Virus record (IMG/VR): IMGVR_UViG_3300028815_000061
Span: 1-64,000 of that record
Length of the DNA: 64,000 nucleotides
Direction: 5' to 3' (one strand)
Source: a virus
The notes beneath the pieces were generated by a model. The model made no database searches, had not been told where the DNA came from, and saw nothing but the letters and a program-made list of their open reading frames with translations. Each line of letters begins with the position of its first letter. Position 1 is the stretch's first letter. Positions 60,361 to 64,000 of the stretch are shown here, in pieces. The position numbers and the translations under genes were made by a program.

Positions 60361-61900
60361 CTTCTTGTGCTTCCATTGTCATTTTTTGATATTGGCCTCT
60401 TAGCCACTCCAGCGCTGCCAGGGCCTCGCTTGCCCGGCGCTTCTTGGCCACACTATTACTCATCATTATCCTATAACATTCGGCCATCTGACCATGAATC
60501 GCCGCAATGACTGTAGCCGGATCATTTTGCTCGTACAGAAGGGGTTCTGGTATATCGCCGAATCTCAGTAATTTGGCAATCACCTTGTCGTCTGAGTAGA
60601 ACAATGTCGCTATTGGCGATCCATCCTCCAAGAAACCGTCAGCTAATTGCTGGCGTATAAACTCCTCTCTGGAGATTTCGTTATTCTCCATCATAATCCT
60701 ACGCTGCGCGGCCGCATCAATGATCTCGTATTCAGATGTGCGAGCTACTGAGCGCGATCTGATATCACTGATGTTAGCTTGCATCATTTCTTGCTCATCG
60801 TCTTGCTCGTAAAACACAGGCTTGATAAATGGTGGGCACAACTTAAATTCCATTTGCTCTTGCAAATCGGCAATGAAGTCGGCGGGCAAGCGCCCACGTG
60901 ATTGCATGTTGCTGATCTGATCGCTGGCACGGCTCCCGGAAACCGGCCAGATATCCTGGATTTTCAATCCCCAGGCATACGCAATCGCGTACATTGCCAT
61001 CAACGTGCCTGTCTCTTCGTCGAATGGATCGAAGTTATTCAAGTCATGTGGTGTAACGCCAACCGCCTGCCCGCCTATGTAAACATTCATGCCAAAGTGT
61101 TCGAGACCAAGATTATCTTGCAAGGTGTTTGCTGCCATGAAAGCGGAGATCATTTCCTGCGCAGTAATTCCGTCGCCAACGAATAGCTTTGTGCCCGGCC
61201 GTCTACCCATCTTCTCCAGCTTATAGAGAATCTGCCCGCTTAACACTTCACCAAGCAAATGGCTCCTGGACACGCTTGATAAGCCAACACCATTTCTACG
61301 AGTAAGTCCCATGGTCATCTGAGACATGTAAATAACACGGCTAAAATGCAGTTTGTAACGCTTTCCATCATCTGGATGTATGTACCCAACGGGGAATTCC
61401 AGGACCCCTGTCCTTCTGCAGCGCATGGATTCGAGATGCCTGACACCCCACGGCATTCCCATGATCGGGCCATCCTCTGGCCCCTCGCCCATTATCTCCA
61501 TAAATCCTCCATTATCTGTCACAAGATAATCTAGGATAAAACGCTTCATAGCCGTGCGAAGGCCCTCGCCACCTTCAGATAAACCACGCACCATCATCTC
61601 AAAGGTCTCTGCGCGATCTACTTGGGAGGTGACGTTTCTGTCTCGGGCGACAAATTGTAGGGGAATGTTAGCTAGTTTCGTAAGTGCGGTATAAGCCAGG
61701 CCAGACAAATGGTTTGACCCGATCATCATCTGGTAAAGGCGCTTGTCTCTCGACGGACTCCACCAAGGCGGTAAAGAGTCTCCTGTATCTACAAGAGCAA
61801 TCTCTATTGGATTGCCAACGTCATAAAGACGTCGGCCGTTTTTACTAAAGTATTTGCTCTGTACCTTTTCCAGATTGTCCAAATATACTGCTGTAGTCAT
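60284..61900 (-). CDS. Portal protein, 538 aa
   Basis: Directly after the terminase gene, with the usual portal features: an N-terminal region, a conserved central part (LDYLVTDNGGFMEIMG, LHFSRVIYMSQM, LSSVSRSHLLGEVLSG), a crown-like ISRE segment and an acidic C-tail (SDEEPTEEERPDQESSEE). AAGGA lies nine bases before the ATG. Forms the dodecamer ring through which DNA enters the head. Confidence 0.83.
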   Translation of the reverse strand: MTTAVYLDNLEKVQSKYFSKNGRRLYDVGNPIEIALVDTGDSLPPWWSPSRDKRLYQMMIGSNHLSGLAYTALTKLANIPLQFVARDRNVTSQVDRAETFEMMVRGLSEGGEGLRTAMKRFILDYLVTDNGGFMEIMGEGPEDGPIMGMPWGVRHLESMRCRRTGVLEFPVGYIHPDDGKRYKLHFSRVIYMSQMTMGLTRRNGVGLSSVSRSHLLGEVLSGQILYKLEKMGRRPGTKLFVGDGITAQEMISAFMAANTLQDNLGLEHFGMNVYIGGQAVGVTPHDLNNFDPFDEETGTLMAMYAIAYAWGLKIQDIWPVSGSRASDQISNMQSRGRLPADFIADLQEQMEFKLCPPFIKPVFYEQDDEQEMMQANISDIRSRSVARTSEYEIIDAAAQRRIMMENNEISREEFIRQQLADGFLEDGSPIATLFYSDDKVIAKLLRFGDIPEPLLYEQNDPATVIAAIHGQMAECYRIMMSNSVAKKRRASEALAALEWLRGQYQKMTMEAQEDESDEEPTEEERPDQESSEETIPEA

Positions 61901-63326
61901 GGCCTGATTTCCTTAGAAATTCCTGTATCACCTTGTCTGATTTCGCTTGAGCTTCAGCCATGACCCTGCGTACTGTTTCCTGGATCTCCTCCATGTCCAC
62001 GCCCGGTGCCCTGATATCCACCGGTAATGGTTCACCGTCTGAGATGTATCGGGTAAGATATCGCAAACCATCGAGCCCATGATTAAACGCATCAATTGGC
62101 ACATTCGGTTTTGTAATATCGTAAACCCAGCTTCCAAATTCCCATCTCAATTGCTTGCACCTTGGATGTACAATGAGTTTGCGAACTCCATTGGTATCCG
62201 CGCCGACCCAGTTGCGGAGTTCGTCAATACCTTCCTGTATCTTGACCCGGTATGCTGTCCCATTAAAACCGAAACCTTTCAAGTAATTACCTAACGTGGG
62301 TGAAGATACATCATGTAAAACATACTCTGGCGCTGGATAACCTTTCTGATTACACATTCTAATCACCTGGAGTATGTGTGGTTGATATAGTAACTTAACG
62401 GCATAGTGCTCGTCAAAAACTGCTAGTTGACCGTTCTGTCGTTTCTGCGCCATGACGAATGCGCGGGGACTCGACTTAGCACTAAAGTATCCTGTCTTTG
62501 TATCTTGCTCGCCCGCGTAGCCATCGTCGACAACCCACACGACTGGCCCACCACCCGGAATATAATCAGCGCTCGGGGTGACATTCCCGGTCCTTGGATC
62601 AGGCGATGTAATCTTGTTATACCTGTCCTCCCAACTATCAATAACAAGACCAACACCGTCAGTCCACTGGCCATCCCACATTCTCGCGCGCGTGATACCA
62701 CGTTTCCTACTCATTCTCTGCGTGTACTTTTCCCGATCGATATGAGGATTCATGGTCCAGTCAGAGTAATAGTACGCAGCCTCACCACCAAGAATCAATC
62801 GCACGTTTATCCAGTGCATCCTAGTATCTGGATTGCATGATAATATAAATTGCTCCCAGTCAGCAGCAGTGCCTCTGATACGTGTATCAGCTAGATCGTA
62901 ATCTTCTTCCTCAAACTCCGTGGCCTCCTCGAACCATACCCCGTCTGCACTACCCTTCATGCCAATAGACTTCCAGCCCTCCCTTTCCTTCTTGCCGTGC
63001 ATACCCTTAAACAACAGCTCAGAAACCTGGCCATTAGGATGTTCGTACACCACGCGATCCGCCCTTGTATGAAACCAGCAACGAGGCTCGTGCTTGATAT
63101 GAATGACGTCATCAAGTAACAATGGTATAGTGGATTGGTCCATGTCACTGCGAACTTTACGGGCAACAACCCAGGTAGCACCCGCGTATTTCAAAAGGAA
63201 CGCATGCACCTTGTTAGCCGCCAGGTTAGACTTTCCCCCACCCGGTTTGCCAGACAACAGCATAACCGGGTTACGATCCAGGAATGGTGCCCATTGCCAA
63301 TCAGTAGCCTCAAACGGTAGAATCAT
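61845..63326 (-). CDS. terL: Large terminase subunit, 493 aa
   Basis: ATPase: Walker A GKPGGGKS at 26-33, Walker B with catalytic acid GVWFEEATEF near 133, coupling motif LSCNPD near 165. Nuclease: first acidic centre at VVWVVDDGYAG, later KIQEGIDELRNWV, and DAFNHGLDGLRYL as terminal acidic centre. Complete at 493 residues. No small terminase gene was recognised; the 93-residue gene to the right is not obviously one. It cuts concatemers and pumps DNA into heads. Confidence 0.9.
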   Translation of the reverse strand: MILPFEATDWQWAPFLDRNPVMLLSGKPGGGKSNLAANKVHAFLLKYAGATWVVARKVRSDMDQSTIPLLLDDVIHIKHEPRCWFHTRADRVVYEHPNGQVSELLFKGMHGKKEREGWKSIGMKGSADGVWFEEATEFEEEDYDLADTRIRGTAADWEQFILSCNPDTRMHWINVRLILGGEAAYYYSDWTMNPHIDREKYTQRMSRKRGITRARMWDGQWTDGVGLVIDSWEDRYNKITSPDPRTGNVTPSADYIPGGGPVVWVVDDGYAGEQDTKTGYFSAKSSPRAFVMAQKRQNGQLAVFDEHYAVKLLYQPHILQVIRMCNQKGYPAPEYVLHDVSSPTLGNYLKGFGFNGTAYRVKIQEGIDELRNWVGADTNGVRKLIVHPRCKQLRWEFGSWVYDITKPNVPIDAFNHGLDGLRYLTRYISDGEPLPVDIRAPGVDMEEIQETVRRVMAEAQAKSDKVIQEFLRKSGHDYSSIFGQSGKGTEQIL

Positions 63327-63328
63327 GG

Positions 63329-63334
63329 TATAAT
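63329..63334 (+). promoter_or_regulatory. Extended -10 promoter before the 93-residue gene
   Basis: TGG TATAAT at 63326-63334 is a full extended -10; no good -35 is visible. Predicted start about 63341, inside the palindrome below. Confidence 0.55.
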
Positions 63335-63335
63335 G

Positions 63336-63354
63336 TGATTACACAGTGTAATCA
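63336..63354. promoter_or_regulatory. Operator-like 19-bp palindrome
   Basis: TGATTACACAGTGTAATCA: two perfect nine-base arms around one A, between the divergent terminase and 93-residue genes. It covers the predicted rightward start and would also block leftward initiation; leftward TTGATT with 18-base spacing to TATACC is a weak -35/-10 pair. Confidence 0.65.
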
Positions 63355-63365
63355 AAGGAGTCATA

Positions 63366-63647
63366 ATGTCTGCACAAACATTTCGTTGTTACGTGGTATA
63401 CACCAGGGAGCACAAGTGGCGGAATCGAGACGGTAAATTCAACAAGAGCATCAGGAAACGAAAGAGTAAATATATTTGGATCACAGCCAACAACAGGGAC
63501 TCTGCTATCGACCTGGTAACTAAAGCTCATGTAAAACCTCGTGAAAATGAAGAGGTAGAAAAAATCGTGGCCACGCCCTGGAAAGAGGATCGGGCGCTCC
63601 GGGCAATGGGCGCAAAAGAGTTGCCCCTAAGATTCGACAAATCATAG
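63366..63647 (+). CDS. Basic hypothetical protein, 93 aa
   Basis: AAAGGAG precedes the ATG. Rich in Lys/Arg (REHKWRNRDGKFNKSIRKRKSKY). The WITANNRDSAIDLVTKAHV part is alpha/beta. Function unknown; alone in running rightward here, driven by the palindrome-covered promoter, it may be an early regulator. It overlaps the convergent membrane protein gene by six bases. Confidence 0.72.
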   Translation: MSAQTFRCYVVYTREHKWRNRDGKFNKSIRKRKSKYIWITANNRDSAIDLVTKAHVKPRENEEVEKIVATPWKEDRALRAMGAKELPLRFDKS

Positions 63648-63878
63648 CAGTTTCGACAACAGGAAGAGGGTGAACAGTGTCATAAAGAACATCGTAAACG
63701 CGATGATCCTGTACGAATAAACACGCTGCTTGCGCAGAAACTCTTTGTTTATCTCCTCCTGCTTTTTCAAGACTAACTCCATAACCCTCTTTTCTGAGTG
63801 CATGATCTCACTTATGAACATGTCGCGCACCTCGTTATCGAGTTCAACTGTCACTTTCATGTCCGGCATTGTCGCCAT
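63642..63878 (-). CDS. C-tail-anchored small protein, 78 aa
   Basis: AGAGGGA lies before the ATG. N-terminal soluble strand and helix, a charged helix (EKRVMELVLKKQEEINKEFLRKQ) and a C-terminal membrane segment (IIAFTMFFMTLFTLFLLSKLL). No family recognised. Confidence 0.72.
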   Translation of the reverse strand: MATMPDMKVTVELDNEVRDMFISEIMHSEKRVMELVLKKQEEINKEFLRKQRVYSYRIIAFTMFFMTLFTLFLLSKLL

Positions 63879-64000
63879 TTTGTCCCTCTTCTAAATACAA
63901 AACCTGGCCGTCAATGATCTCGACCGGCCGTCCATCCTTCATAATCCTACCATCAATCACCTGGACTGACGGGTCATCCCACATCATTGGCGAAACATTA
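63844..64000 (-). CDS. 3' end of an unidentified gene (partial)
   Basis: A frame open from the window edge to TGA at 63844-63846, about 51 residues, with two similar halves (VQVIDGRIMKDGRPVEIIDGQ). Its end overlaps the small membrane protein gene by 35 bases. No function can be seen. Confidence 0.5.
   Translation of the reverse strand, partial: NVSPMMWDDPSVQVIDGRIMKDGRPVEIIDGQVLYLEEGQNGDNAGHESDS

Overview
The window reads as an internal 64 kb piece of the genome of a tailed double-stranded DNA bacteriophage, most likely with a long non-contractile tail. It holds a large terminase, portal, prohead protease/scaffold, HK97-type capsid protein, tail tube protein, a 1522-residue tape measure protein, tail-tip and fibre genes, lysis genes and a replication module. 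Genes are packed with ATGA or TAATG overlaps, Shine-Dalgarno sites are good, and promoters look like sigma70 promoters, so the host is a bacterium. I cannot name it from the sequence. I recognised no integrase, tRNA, rRNA, reverse transcriptase or CRISPR array. Both ends of the window cut through genes.

Layout. Bases 1-17,078 (plus strand) are the early/replication half. Two runs of small, mostly unknown genes are separated at about 3,427-3,485 by a terminator fused to a promoter/operator. They are followed by a LexA-type winged helix protein, a PcfJ-like protein, a replication initiator with putative iterons inside its gene, a DnaG-like primase, a DnaB-like helicase, a secreted protein, a PD-(D/E)XK nuclease and several zinc-finger proteins. 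From 17,128 leftward transcription takes over. Reading along it from the right, the late half holds: small membrane proteins (63.6-64 kb), terminase, portal, protease/scaffold and capsid (57-63.3 kb); a regulatory node with divergent promoters (56.6-56.8 kb); an accessory block with a ribbon-helix-helix regulator, methyltransferase, sulfotransferase-like protein, two glycosyltransferases and membrane proteins (48.5-56.6 kb); fibre-like proteins (two beta-helix proteins and a 39-unit repeat protein, 40.6-48.2 kb); head-tail and tail genes through the tape measure and tail tip (21.9-40.5 kb); lysis genes (18.2-21.8 kb); and a metallophosphoesterase converging on the early block.

How it works together. 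The early block copies and processes DNA. The right end builds and fills heads. The middle block can modify glycans, perhaps virion decoration or host surface, and supplies adhesins. The tail genes build a tube whose subunit appears to carry an Asp-box beta-propeller. The lysin combines a glycoside-hydrolase-like and a C39-like peptidase domain. The most striking findings are a perfectly symmetric divergent promoter sharing one palindromic -35 box, a pair of near-identical promoter-plus-attenuator modules, a frame break in the capsid gene, and a fibre made of about 39 twenty-residue repeats with higher-order duplication. There is no gene-free stretch over 300 bases; the longest, about 190 bases at 56,619-56,808, is the divergent promoter and structured leader.
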